From contig CM036160.1 of assembly GCA_020631735.1 (NCBI GenBank), positions 9,082,746 to 9,146,745 of the forward strand: a DNA stretch of 64,000 nt, given 5' to 3'. This document shows positions 33,348 to 43,316 of this stretch, one piece after another. Positions within the stretch are counted from its first letter, which is position 1. The number at the start of each line of letters is the position of its first letter. Position numbers and translations under genes: made by a program. The notes under the pieces were generated by a model. The model made no database searches and was not told where the DNA came from. It saw nothing but the letters and a program-made list of their open reading frames with translations. The stretch is from Saccharum officinarum. Lineage: Eukaryota > Streptophyta > Magnoliopsida > Poales > Poaceae.

Positions 33348-33950
33348 ATGGCCCGCACGAAGAAGACTGCCCGTAAGTCCACTGGCGGAAGAGCACCCCG
33401 TCACCAGATGGCCCCGTGGGAGCACCGCAGCACGGACACTTTTCTAAGTGAGTTTGGCATGCCCACCTTGCTTTGGAGAGTGCTCCATGATGTGGGGTAC
33501 CTAGAGGGTCAAGAGCCGGTGTACTCCTGGAGTGAGAGCCAGTTAGCTGAGGATGGACTTGCGGTAGTGGAAATCACCGTCCCTGCTCTTGGTGATGCGC
33601 CAGAATGGGATGGTTGGTATTTGGAGTTTGAAGGACGCACTCCAGTTGAGGGTGCAGAGGGCGCATCCTTTCACGTCATCCGAGACATAATGAGCAGGTT
33701 TCCTAATGAGTTGGCAGCAGCTTTGGCCGGTACTTTCCCGAGAGATGATCCTCGTGATGCCATTTGGGTGCAACCGCAAGGAAGTGCCCTGGTTAGAGGC
33801 CCAAGTGAAGGACGGGCTAGCGACAACCACACAATGAGTGCCATGTATGCAGCCATCAAAGCATACCAGGGTCTTGAGAGTACCTACTGGACCTTGACTG
33901 GTCTGCGTGGCAATGACCGGCTTGAAGCAAGGAAGCAGAAGAAGAAGTAA
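33348..33950 (+). CDS. chromovirus extra ORF with histone H3 N-terminal tail mimic
   Basis: 200 aa. After Met the first 19 residues are ARTKKTARKSTGGRAPRHQ. Against the histone H3 tail, 17 of the first 21 positions match; the differences are at Q5 (K), K14 (R), K18 (H) and L20 (M). K4, R8, K9, S10 and T11 are kept. The rest is not a histone fold: residues about 30-185 form an acidic, Trp-rich domain I do not recognise (LLWRVLHDVGYLEGQEPVY, WDGWYLEFEG), ending in a basic RKQKKK. I chose this ATG over the in-frame one 36 nt upstream (33312) because it follows an acceptor-like CTACAG, and Met-Ala removal would expose Ala1 as in H3. It lies upstream of gag. The frame continues past the TAA (see next entry), so the intact protein was longer. 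Role unknown; chromatin targeting or decoy binding of H3 readers is plausible. Confidence 0.8.
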   Translation: MARTKKTARKSTGGRAPRHQMAPWEHRSTDTFLSEFGMPTLLWRVLHDVGYLEGQEPVYSWSESQLAEDGLAVVEITVPALGDAPEWDGWYLEFEGRTPVEGAEGASFHVIRDIMSRFPNELAAALAGTFPRDDPRDAIWVQPQGSALVRGPSEGRASDNHTMSAMYAAIKAYQGLESTYWTLTGLRGNDRLEARKQKKK

Positions 33951-34321
33951 GCACGTGCTATAGCTAGCTTGCAGGAGCAGTTGGCCGACATGAGCTTACA
34001 GCGAGATCGGGCTCTCGAGAGAGGTGAGAGTGCTATGCAGCGGGTACAGACGTTGACTCAGGCCAACAGAAATGCAGACGCATGATGGGACAGCTAGTGC
34101 AGGAAAGGAATGAAGCCTGGAACGAGAGGGACCTTCTGAGGCAGAGGGTCGAGGAGCTAGAAGGGTATAATACCAACTTGCATGAAGAGTTTCATGCCCT
34201 CTACAACGGGATGTGCCCGTATGCTCCTCCGGACGCCGCGCAGATGGACGTCGACGACGACGCCGCTACTAATGGTAGCAATGGTGACGCCTCCGACCTC
34301 GACGATGGCCCCGAGGAGTAG
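33951..34321 (+). pseudogene. broken C-terminal part of the H3-tail ORF: coiled coil and acidic tail
   Basis: After the TAA at 33948 the same frame stays open for 44 codons with heptad-like sequence (IASLQEQLADMSLQRDRALERG). It then hits a TGA at 34083 just as the next frame opens (34082) with more coiled-coil sequence (RQRVEELEGYNTNLHEEF) and a strongly acidic C-terminus (MDVDDDAATNGSNGD.. ending DLDDGPEE). I infer that one protein of roughly 320-330 aa has been broken by a stop and a small indel near 34060-34085. Acidic tails are common in histone-binding proteins, but this is only a compositional likeness. Confidence 0.6.
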
Positions 34322-34677
34322 GCTAGTTGCCATGTGTTAGTGATAGGCTCTGTCGCGATGGCCTTCTTTTGGTTTCCATGTATCGTGTTGTATCCTGTTC
34401 GATCTTGAGACTGGCGATCTTTTGAATCTTGGTTGTGTATGTGATGCTCGAACGTATAAAAGTTCAGTGTATGTATGCTGGCAACGTGGTTGTATGGAAC
34501 GTGATGTTGCATTCGAAGTAATTTGATTAGTGATGTTGTTTTAATTGGAATGTGATTATTGTGCCTCTGTTTTATTGCATGACTTGTTCTCTCCAATAAA
34601 TTCAGTATGGCAGGATTGTTCATTCGAATGCAATTACTACCACTTTGCTCAATTATTACTTGTTCTTAAATATGCAG
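34322..34677 (+). other. spacer between the H3-tail ORF and gag
   Basis: 356 bp, T-rich, no ORF. It ends TGTTCTTAAATATGCAG immediately before the gag ATG, another acceptor-like junction. Confidence 0.5.
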
Positions 34678-35688
34678 ATGGCAAACACTCGCCGTGCCAC
34701 GTATGAGGCCGCTGAAACTGGTGGCAATGGTGCAGGGGCTGGTGGGGGTGGTGCAAACAATGTCAATCACCAGGAGCCACAGCTAGAGCCACAATTGCCC
34801 CCTCCTCCACCGCTCACTGCAGAGGTATTCTTCGCACAGTTCCTGGGAAGCCAGCGCAACGCCGAGCAGTCACAAAGGAATATGGAAGATTTTCTGCGTA
34901 CCATCGCTGAAAATGTTCAGAGAGGAAATAATCAAGGTGGTGGCCATGGGGTGAACCAGTACAGCAATTTCAAGGATTTCATGGACACCAGGCCGCCAGT
35001 TTTCAAGGAAGCAGCAGAGCCACTCGACGCTGAAGAATAGATCAACACTATGAAAGATAAGTTTCGTGTGTTGAGACTGATAGAAGTTCTGAAAACAGAA
35101 TATGCTGCACATCAGTTACAGGGACCGGCAGGGATGTGGTGGAAGCATCACCGCACCACCTTTCCTCCCAATGCCCTGATTACTTGGAGAGAATTCACTG
35201 AAGCGTTTAGAGGAGTTTATATTCCCCCATGGTTGGTTGAGATGAAGCTCGAAGAGTTCTTGTCCTTAAATCAAGGTACTAAGACTGTAACACAGTATCT
35301 GCATGCCTTTAATAGCTTGTGCCGCTATGCTCCAGACATGGTCGACACAGATGCAAAGAGAATTGCTAGTTTCAAGAGAGGGTTAAGTCTAAAGATGATG
35401 AAGCATGTGGGTACCAATACCCGCGCCAAGTTCAATGACTTTATCAGTGATTGTTTGAAACAAGAAAAGAACAACAACGCCTACACTGCATCCAAGAATC
35501 GCAAGAGGGTGTTTGAGTCAGGACCATCCCAGTCTAGAGTTGTCACTGCAAACCATCTTTCTTATCGTCCGTTCGCACCTGGTGCAAGGTTATGGCCGCC
35601 ACAGCATAAAACCCAGAACTATAGGGGACCACAGAAGCCGTACAAGATGGCCGTGCCGCCAGCAAAGATCACCGCAGCTGCAGAATAG
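34678..35688 (+). pseudogene. gag: chromovirus gag, N-terminal and capsid part, with a premature stop
   Basis: It starts MANTRRATYEAAETGG at an ATG after the acceptor-like CAG. A Gly/Pro-rich N-terminus is followed by the retrotransposon gag domain (GMWWKHHRTTFPPNALITWREF, then SLCRYAPDMVDTDAKRIASFKRGL). An in-frame TAG at 35038-35040 breaks it at a position where gag relatives commonly have Trp, and a second TAG at 35686-35688 separates it from the zinc knuckle. The frame is otherwise continuous into protease. Normally it would form the virus-like particle. Confidence 0.85.
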
Positions 35689-36511
35689 AGCAACTCCAAG
35701 GGAGCTATAGGATCTGCTGGTACAGTGAAGGGGCCCTGCTACAATTGTGGTCAGCCAGGCCACTTTTCAAAGTTCTGCCCTTATCCGCCTAAAAAGAAGC
35801 AACAGACTTATACTGCCCGTGTACACCATACCACCGTTGATGAGATTCCTGAGGGAGAGCCTGTAACTATCGATAAGTTTCTTATTAACCATCACCCTGC
35901 AGTTGTTCTATTTGACTCTAGATCCTCGCATTCTTTTATGAGTCCAGCATTTACAAGGAAGCATGAACAACTATGCACAGAATTGAGTTATGGTTATCGT
36001 ATAAGTTCAGCCGAGGCTGATGTGTTAACCAATAAGATGGTTAGAGGGGCAACCCTTGAGTTAGGTAGTCGGAAGTTCCGAGTGAACCTGATAGTTATGC
36101 CTGGACTAGTTTTGGATGTAATAATAGGAATGAACTGGATGAAGAACTGGAGGGCAGTCATAGATACAAGCAGTCGGTTGCTTACCCTTAAGGATCCCCA
36201 GGGAGAGGGTACTTTTCAGGAACCATTGCCGGAAAGAACAGACCTTGTGAGTGTGACCTGTGCCATGGAAGTTGTTCCTATCCGCCAGATCCCGGTAGTG
36301 TGTGAGTTCCCGTATGTGTTTCCAGACGAGTTACCTGGCCTTCCTCCAGATAGAGATGTTGAGTTTGGAATCGAGTTGATCCCCGGGACAGCTCCTATTT
36401 CGAGGAGACCCTATCGGATGCCTCCGGATGAGTTAGCTGAGCTGAAGAAGCAACTGGAAGAATTGCTAAAGAAGGGGTTTATCCGACCGAGTAAGTCTGA
36501 GTGGGGATGTC
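35689..36511 (+). pseudogene. pol: chromovirus zinc knuckle, protease and start of RT
   Basis: This continues the gag frame. The CCHC knuckle is CYNCGQPGHFSKFC (about 35737-35778). The aspartic protease follows: the active-site segment reads DSRSSHSF instead of the usual D-S/T-G-A, so the catalytic Gly is Arg, and the second motif VLDVIIGMNWMKNW is normal. The pre-RT segment (EFPYVFPDELPGLPPDRDVEF, then FIRPSKSEWG) is cut by the Copia insertion after the TSD at 36507-36511. The frame resumes exactly at 47833. Confidence 0.85.
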
Positions 36512-38908
36512 TGTAAGGTCCTAGATGGCTAGAGGGGGGGTGAATAGCCCATAAAAATTCTACAAGCACCACTAAGCAAACTTGTTAGAATAACAAACGG
36601 CGTAAAGCGAGTTTTGCTTAGCCAAAGGTTGTGATGCAAGCCTCCTATCCACAAGTCTAGTAGATTATGATCTCTAGTTCACACAAGAGCTATGTCACTA
36701 ATTTTACACTAGAGAACAAGCTAACAACACTACTAGCCAAGCTACTACTAGAGCAACACAAGATAATCTAGTAAAGATAAGTGCAAGAGATAGGATTGTG
36801 AATCTTATACCGACGGTGGAGTGAAGATGTTGCCAATCACCAAGATGATATATAATCAATTAATATTGACAACAACACAATATGTAGACCAATCACCGGG
36901 AGACAAGAGACACAATATTTTTGTTCACCCGGTGTTCACTTGTGCACCGACAAGCTACGTCACCGGTTGTGTCGACCAACACTTAGATGGTTCCTCGGTG
37001 TGACCCTCAAGTCACTTGCCCCTCAAGGCACGCCCCGCAAGGCACCGCAAGACTCCACTCTCAAGTGAGGTAACTCAATGACACGCGCAATCCAATAGAG
37101 TTGCTTTTGGCGTCCCGCCGAGGAAAGCACACGAACCTCTTACAAACAACCGGAGGTGGCCAAGAACAATCACCTTCTCTTGCCAACGCCTCCAACAATC
37201 TCCAAGCCAGCTAGGAGCGGTACTCTCCAAGAGTAACAAGATATCCACCGGCTAAACCACCCACAAGTGCCACTAGATGCCCTCAAGCTATGCAATGCAC
37301 TTTGGGATCACTCAATCTCACTTATGATTTGCAATCACTCAAGAGAGATGAGTGGGAGATGATGCTCTAGCTCAAAGGATGTATAAGGATGTTAGAAATC
37401 ACTAGATTTCTCCCCAAGGGCCGGCCAACGAGTATTTATAAGCATCCCCTCCAAATAGAGCCGTTACCCCTTCACTGGGCAAAACTCGGGACGACCGGAC
37501 GCGCCGGTCGTAACTGACCGGACGCGCTTCACCGCGTCCGGTCGCCCTGCGACGTCCACGTGTCCCTTGAATTTCAAACGCGACCGTTAGATCCTCCAAC
37601 GGTCACTGCGCCAACGGTCAAATCCTATGACCGGACGCGCCTCTCAAAACGACCGGACGCGCTCCACCGCGTCCGATCCTCCAACGGTCACTGACCCTCA
37701 ACGGTCAAACCATCGACCGGACGCGCCCCAGACAACGACCGGACGCGCCGGTCCCGATGACCGGACGCGCCTGTCGAACGACCGGACGCGCCGATCGCAC
37801 TGACCCACGCGCCCGCGACGCAACGACCGGACGCGCTCCTTCGAACGACCGGACGCGACAGTGCCCGCGTCCGGTGTGAGTCCAGTAAGCTCCTTCAACG
37901 ATCGGACGCGTCCGATCGTGTGTGACCGGACGCGCCCCGCGTCCGATCGTCCTCTGTGAACCTCAGTTCCTTCTGGGTGCATGACCGGACGCGCCGGTCC
38001 CGCGAGTGACCGGACGCGCCGGTTGCAAACCCTAGCACCCGCGCCTGAAACCGCGCTGTACTGACCGGACGCGTCCGGTCACACCGTGACCGCGTCCGGT
38101 GCAGCGTCCGGTGCAGCGTCCGGTCACCTCAGTGACCCCGTTCGCCTCCGTTTCTTTTCCGACTTTCGGCGTAGTGGAAAATAGGCATTTCATTTCCCCG
38201 AAATCGCCTGAATCCCGCGCTCACACGCTCAGCGGGAGGGAGAGAGGAACCCAAACCTCTCTCTACCCGCAAACCATAGCGCGACCAACGCCACCTTTGC
38301 AAATGTGCCAACACCATCAAGTGTACATCTCCATGTGCTTGTGTGTTAGCATTTTCTCAATCATTTTCAAAGGTTTTCCAATTAGCTCACTAGGCCCTAC
38401 ATGCAATGCACTTCATGAATTCACCTAGTGGCACCCGTGCATCGAATAACCGATAAGACTTCCCCTCTTAATAGTTCGGCTATCGATCCTAAACCACTCA
38501 CACCCTCTATGGTGTCTTGAGTGTAAAACAAAACGGCCCTATGGTTATACCTTTGCCTTGAGCCCATTTTGTTTCTCCAAATGATATGATCCACTTCATA
38601 TCATCACATGACCGTCTCGATCCATCGACCTTGACTTCACTTGCTCTTCACCGTTGCATTGGTCCGTCGGCGCCAAGTCTTGCTCAAGCTTCACCATCGC
38701 ATGGTCCCTCGCTTCGAAGCCTCGACTTGCCCTTCACCCTCACAACCGGTCCATCGAGCCAAGCCTCATCTTGGTCTTCACCATCTTGGTCATATGAGTC
38801 AATGTCATGTCTCATATGCAATGACCACCTTTATCTAAATCATCCACTTAGATACAAAGGTTAGTCCTAGGTTTCATCAATTAGCCAAAACCAAACTAGG
38901 GACTTTCA
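36512..38908 (-). repeat. Copia LTR (element 3' LTR)
   Basis: 2397 bp, TGTAAGGTCC..GGGACTTTCA on the plus strand. It contains the GACCGGACGCG cluster at about 37490-38125. Differences from the other LTR seen by eye: one G in the first poly-G, and single-base changes near 36555, 36633, 37205 and 37872. Confidence 0.92.
37490..38125. repeat. GACCGGACGCG(CC) array in Copia LTR
   Basis: More than 15 copies of GACCGGACGCG or its complement, singly and as palindromes such as GACCGGACGCGTCCGGTC, interspersed with CAACGGTCA units. Repeated at 46409-47044 in the other LTR and in diverged form at 12983. Confidence 0.9.
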
Positions 38909-38924
38909 ATCTCCCCCTTTTTGG
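38909..38924 (-). other. polypurine tract of the Copia element
   Basis: Minus-strand AAAAAGGGGGAGAT directly precedes the LTR start TGAAAGTCCC, where plus-strand DNA synthesis is primed. Confidence 0.8.
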
Positions 38925-40104
38925 TAATTGATGACAACCCTCACAAAGATGATTTTGATAATAAAAGTTTTGAACTTGTCATACTTGTCCAATCATTTTG
39001 CTCATAAGAAAAGTTTGGACAATTATCACAAGCTCGGTTTTGGTAGCATTAGCTCCCCCTACATATGTGCATAGAGTTTGGATTGAAAGCTTTGCACATA
39101 TGCATGGATAGAAGTGTTGGGAGAGTAATTCTACCAAAATGATGCTAAGGTGTAAGAAATGGACCTTTGAAGCGTGATACCAATCGGAGTTGCCTTTTAC
39201 ACCATCCTTAGCATCATGACGTAACTAGACATCCATCAAAACTCAAGAACCCCGTGAGATCAACATTATATGCAAAGGTTCTTGGACTACTTGTAAAGCT
39301 AACCACTTGTAGAGCTTTTAGGCAAGTCTAGATACCACATATAAACAATTCCTATGCATGCTAGTAGATCATTTCATCATCCAATTTCTATACTAGCATT
39401 GCACCACACAAGCATGTATATTGAATTTAAATACATGTGCAATGAGCAAGTCTTATGAAAATGCACAAACAAATGCAACAACTTTGTTTATGAGCTTGCT
39501 CCCCCTACTTGTGTGCATCAACAAATTTTATTTACCCCTTTATCAAGTTGAATCATCTTTTTCTCTCATAAATTTTATTTACCCCTTTATCAAGTTGAAT
39601 CATCTTTTTCTCTCCCCCTTTGTCAACAACTTACCCAAAAATGGGATCAAATTGTGGAGAGAAGGAAAAGTGTTTGATGGAGTAGATTGAAATTAATTCG
39701 ATACCATATGTAAGGTTAAAAAATTTATCAAATTTGGTTTAACCTAGAATACTTGCCAAAGATATTTAATTCGATTTGAACCAAAGACAAGCTTCTTCAC
39801 TCCTCAAAGTAAGGGTTATCTTGCCTATGTTGAATTAAACACTTATAGCAACTCTTCTAGATTCAACACTAGGTTTACAAGCTCACAAACATGTCATATG
39901 CCACCACTAGATCAAAATAAGCATAGAAGCAATAGTGGTAACATATATCCATCAAATTCATTTGATTTATCATGAATGCTTATGCATACCACTTATTATG
40001 TCTACATGCTCTATCAAGTCCTTAGCATAGGATGAAAGACATGTCAATCAATTTTACCTTGCAATGTCGAAGGAGAGGCATGTCAATAAGTGGGTGGGGT
40101 GCAT
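38925..40104 (-). other. Copia 3' untranslated region
   Basis: About 1.2 kb between the pol stop and the PPT without a supported ORF. It contains a 53-bp direct duplication of ATTTTATTTACCCCTTTATC (about 39517-39614) and CTCCCCCT stretches (minus strand AGGGGGAG) near 39052, 39499 and 39613 that could be extra polypurine tracts. Confidence 0.55.
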
Positions 40105-43100
40105 TCAACTCATGTTTGAGAAATCAAGAATGTTCAATTCATTCCTTAGCTTGCAAAACCTCTTTTCATCAAGTGGCTTAGTGAGAATATCAGCAAGTTG
40201 ATCATCGGTGCCAACACTTTCAATGGCAATATCTCCCTTTTGTTGATGATCTCTAATGAAATGATGTCTTATGTCAATATGCTTTGTTCTTCCATGTTGA
40301 ACCGGGTTTTGTATCATCTTGATTGCACTCTCATTATCACATAGCAACGGCACATTCTTGAAATTGAGACCATAATCCTTCAAAGTTGATTTCATCCATA
40401 GCAATTGTGCACAACAACTCCCCGCACTCACATATTCGGCTTCGGCGGTAGAGATTGCCACACTATTTTGTTTCTTTGAGGACCATGACACAAGTGATCT
40501 TCCAAGTAATTGACATGTGCCACTTGTGCTCTTTCTATTGATCTTGCAACCCCCATAGTCGGAGTCCGAATATCCAATCAATTCAAACTTTGACCCCTTG
40601 GGATACCATAGTCCAACATCTCTTGTTTGCTTCAAGTACCTCAATATTCTCTTTGCGGCCGTGAGATGACTTTCTCTAGGTGAGGCTTGATATCTAGCAC
40701 ACATGCAAACACTAAACATGACATCCGGCCTTGATGCGGTGACATAGAGTAGACTTCCAATCAAAGACCGATATTCCTTTTGATTCACCATTTTGCCATC
40801 AAGATCACTATCCAAATTGCCATTTGTGCCCATTGGAGTTGAAATTGGCTTTGCATCTTGCATTCCAAACTTCTTCAACATGTCCCTTATGTATTTCCCT
40901 TGACTCACAAATGTCCCATTCTTTAATTGCTTGACTTGGAGACCAAGGAAGTAGCTAAGTTCACCAATCATAGACATTTCAAATTCTTTGGCCATCATAG
41001 CACCAAATTCTTTACAATAAGCTTGATCGGTTGATCCAAAGATGATGTCATCAACATATATTTGCACTATGAATAGATCATTTCCAATATTCTTGGTGAA
41101 TAGAGTAGTATCAACCTTGCCCATTTTGAATCCCTTAGAGAGAAGGAAATCCCTTAGCCTCTCATACCATGCTCTAGGTGCTTGCTTTAAGCCATATAAA
41201 GCCTTCTTCAACTTGTAGACATGGTTGGGTTTCTTGTCATCTTCAAATCCGGGCGGTTGCTCAACAAATACTAACTCATTGATGATCCCATTGAGAAATG
41301 CACTTTTGACATCCATTTGATATAGTTTGATATTGTGTGCACAAGCATAAGCCAATAGAATCCTTATTGCCTCCAATCTTGCCACGGGAGCATATGTCTC
41401 ATCATAGTCAAGACCTTCAACTTGAGTGTAACCTTGAGCAACTAGTCTTGCTTTGTTTCTCACTACAATGCCATCTTGATCTTGCTTGTTTTTAAACACC
41501 CACTTGGTTCCAATCACATTGTAGTCATTTGGCCTTTCTACCAATTCCCAAACATCATTTCTTGTGAAATTGTTAAGCTCTTCTTGCATAGCCATGATCC
41601 AATCGGCATCCCTCAAAGCTTCTTCTATCTTCTTTGGTTCTATGGTTGACACAAATGATGCATGCTCACAAAACATAGTCAATCTTGATCTAGTTTGCAC
41701 ACCACTTCTAATATCACCAATAACACTATCAATGGGGTGATCTCTTGCAACATGTTGTGGTTGGAGTACTTGCACTTGATTGCTTGAGCTTGGTTGATCA
41801 CTTGATGTATCTTGATGAGATGAACTAGCACCTTGATCTTGCACTTGAGAGTCACTAGCTAGCTTGAATGGAGAATTGAGCACTTGATCTTTATCATCAT
41901 TTTGAATATCAATCACTTGCTTTGCTCTAATGTCCCCAATGTCCATGTTCTTCATTGCTTCCACCAATAGAGTTCCACTAACATCATCTAGATTCTCTTC
42001 TTCATCTTGTGACCCATTGGTTTCATCAAATTGCACATCATGGACTTCTTCTAGAATACCACTTGAGTTGTTCCAAACTCTATAAGCTTTGCTTGTAGTT
42101 GAATAACCAAGTAGGAACCCCTCATCACATCTCTTATCAAACTTTCCCAATCTAGTGCCCTTCTTCAAGATATAGCATTTGCAACCAAACACCCTAAAGT
42201 AAGAAATATTGGGCTTTCTTCCATGAAGTAACTCATATGGGGTCTTCTCTAGCAATGGATGACAATATAATCTATTGATGTAGTAGCAAGCGGTATTGAT
42301 TGCTTCATCCCAAAAAGATTGACTCACATTGTACTCATGAAGCATTGATCTAGCCATATCAAGCAATGTTCTATTCTTCCTCTCAACTAGGCCATTTGAT
42401 TGTGGAGTGTACTTGGCCGAGAATTGATGTCCAATACCATAATGATCACAAAGTTCTTCAATTCTTGTATTCTTGAACTCACTACCATTGTCACTTCTCA
42501 CTTTCTTGATTCTAATCTCAAACTCATTGTGAACTCTAGTGAGAAATGTCTTGAAGGTGTCAAACACTTCACTTTTGTCACTAAGAAAGAATACCCATGT
42601 GAATCTTGTGAAGTCATCCACTATGACAAAGCCATACTTGTTACCGCCTATGCTTGTATATGTTGTTGGTCCAAATAGATCCATGTGCATCAACTCAAAT
42701 GCTTTGCATGTGCTCATTGTACTCTTCTTTAGATGTGAGCTTCCAACTTGCTTTCCGGCTTGACATGCACTACAAAGCTTATTCTTCTCAAATTCAACAT
42801 CTTTCAAACCATTGACAAGATTGTAAGTTGTAAGCTTCTTCAATTGTTTCATACCAACATGACCAAGCCTTCTATGCCAAAGCCAACCCATGCTTGATTT
42901 GGAGACTAAGCAAGTTGTCAAAGAAGTTTCTCTAGCATTGAAGTCAACTAGGTAGAGATTCTCATATCTAAATCCCTTGAATGCCACATTTGAACCATCC
43001 ACACTAATAACTTCTATATCATCAACCCCAAAGATGCATTTGTAGCCTAGATCACATATTTGTGCCACGGATAGAAGATTGAAATCCAAACTTTCAACTA

Positions 43101-43305
43101 GCAACACATTTGAGATACTCATGTCATTTGATATTGCAATCTTGCCCAAGCCAATAACCTTGCCTTTCTTGTTATTGCCAAATGTGATAGAATCAACACC
43201 ACTATTATTGTCATTGATTGAGTCAAACATTCTTGATGTACCGGTCATGTGTTGAGTGCACCCACTATCAATAATCCAATGCCTTCCTCCGGCTTTGTAA
43301 TTGAC
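40105..43305 (-). CDS. pol: Copia pol: protease, integrase, RT, RNase H
   Basis: The first internal Met is at 43248 (1047 aa), but the frame is open from 43305 and the protease active site (IIDSGCTQHM) lies upstream of that Met, so pol is read from the start of the open frame. Order: aspartic protease; GAG-pre-integrase HHCC region (HRRLGHVGMKQL, CSACQAGKQ); integrase with D (MDLFGP), D (RSDNGSEF) and E (GLVERKNR); RT with QMDVKSAFLNG and the catalytic YVDDIIFGS; RNase H with SDYGG, STAEAEYVS, DNESAI and IDIRHHFIRD. Integrase before RT defines Copia. No stop or frameshift. The pol frame is -1 relative to gag, whose stop is only 11 nt from pol's open frame, so expression needs frameshifting, re-initiation or splicing. 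Confidence 0.93.
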   Translation of the reverse strand, partial: VNYKAGGRHWIIDSGCTQHMTGTSRMFDSINDNNSGVDSITFGNNKKGKVIGLGKIAISNDMSISNVLLVESLDFNLLSVAQICDLGYKCIFGVDDIEVISVDGSNVAFKGFRYENLYLVDFNARETSLTTCLVSKSSMGWLWHRRLGHVGMKQLKKLTTYNLVNGLKDVEFEKNKLCSACQAGKQVGSSHLKKSTMSTCKAFELMHMDLFGPTTYTSIGGNKYGFVIVDDFTRFTWVFFLSDKSEVFDTFKTFLTRVHNEFEIRIKKVRSDNGSEFKNTRIEELCDHYGIGHQFSAKYTPQSNGLVERKNRTLLDMARSMLHEYNVSQSFWDEAINTACYYINRLYCHPLLEKTPYELLHGRKPNISYFRVFGCKCYILKKGTRLGKFDKRCDEGFLLGYSTTSKAYRVWNNSSGILEEVHDVQFDETNGSQDEEENLDDVSGTLLVEAMKNMDIGDIRAKQVIDIQNDDKDQVLNSPFKLASDSQVQDQGASSSHQDTSSDQPSSSNQVQVLQPQHVARDHPIDSVIGDIRSGVQTRSRLTMFCEHASFVSTIEPKKIEEALRDADWIMAMQEELNNFTRNDVWELVERPNDYNVIGTKWVFKNKQDQDGIVVRNKARLVAQGYTQVEGLDYDETYAPVARLEAIRILLAYACAHNIKLYQMDVKSAFLNGIINELVFVEQPPGFEDDKKPNHVYKLKKALYGLKQAPRAWYERLRDFLLSKGFKMGKVDTTLFTKNIGNDLFIVQIYVDDIIFGSTDQAYCKEFGAMMAKEFEMSMIGELSYFLGLQVKQLKNGTFVSQGKYIRDMLKKFGMQDAKPISTPMGTNGNLDSDLDGKMVNQKEYRSLIGSLLYVTASRPDVMFSVCMCARYQASPRESHLTAAKRILRYLKQTRDVGLWYPKGSKFELIGYSDSDYGGCKINRKSTSGTCQLLGRSLVSWSSKKQNSVAISTAEAEYVSAGSCCAQLLWMKSTLKDYGLNFKNVPLLCDNESAIKMIQNPVQHGRTKHIDIRHHFIRDHQQKGDIAIESVGTDDQLADILTKPLDEKRFCKLRNELNILDFSNMS

Positions 43306-43316
43306 CTACAAGCAAA

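Noticed and set aside
33348..33950. A host histone H3 gene or pseudogene
   Set aside because: Only the first 20-odd residues match H3. There is no histone fold, and the ORF sits between PBS and gag of a complete LTR element.
37402..37982. Arg-rich ORFs in the Copia LTR (also 46321-46901)
   Set aside because: They are translations of the GACCGGACGCG repeat array.
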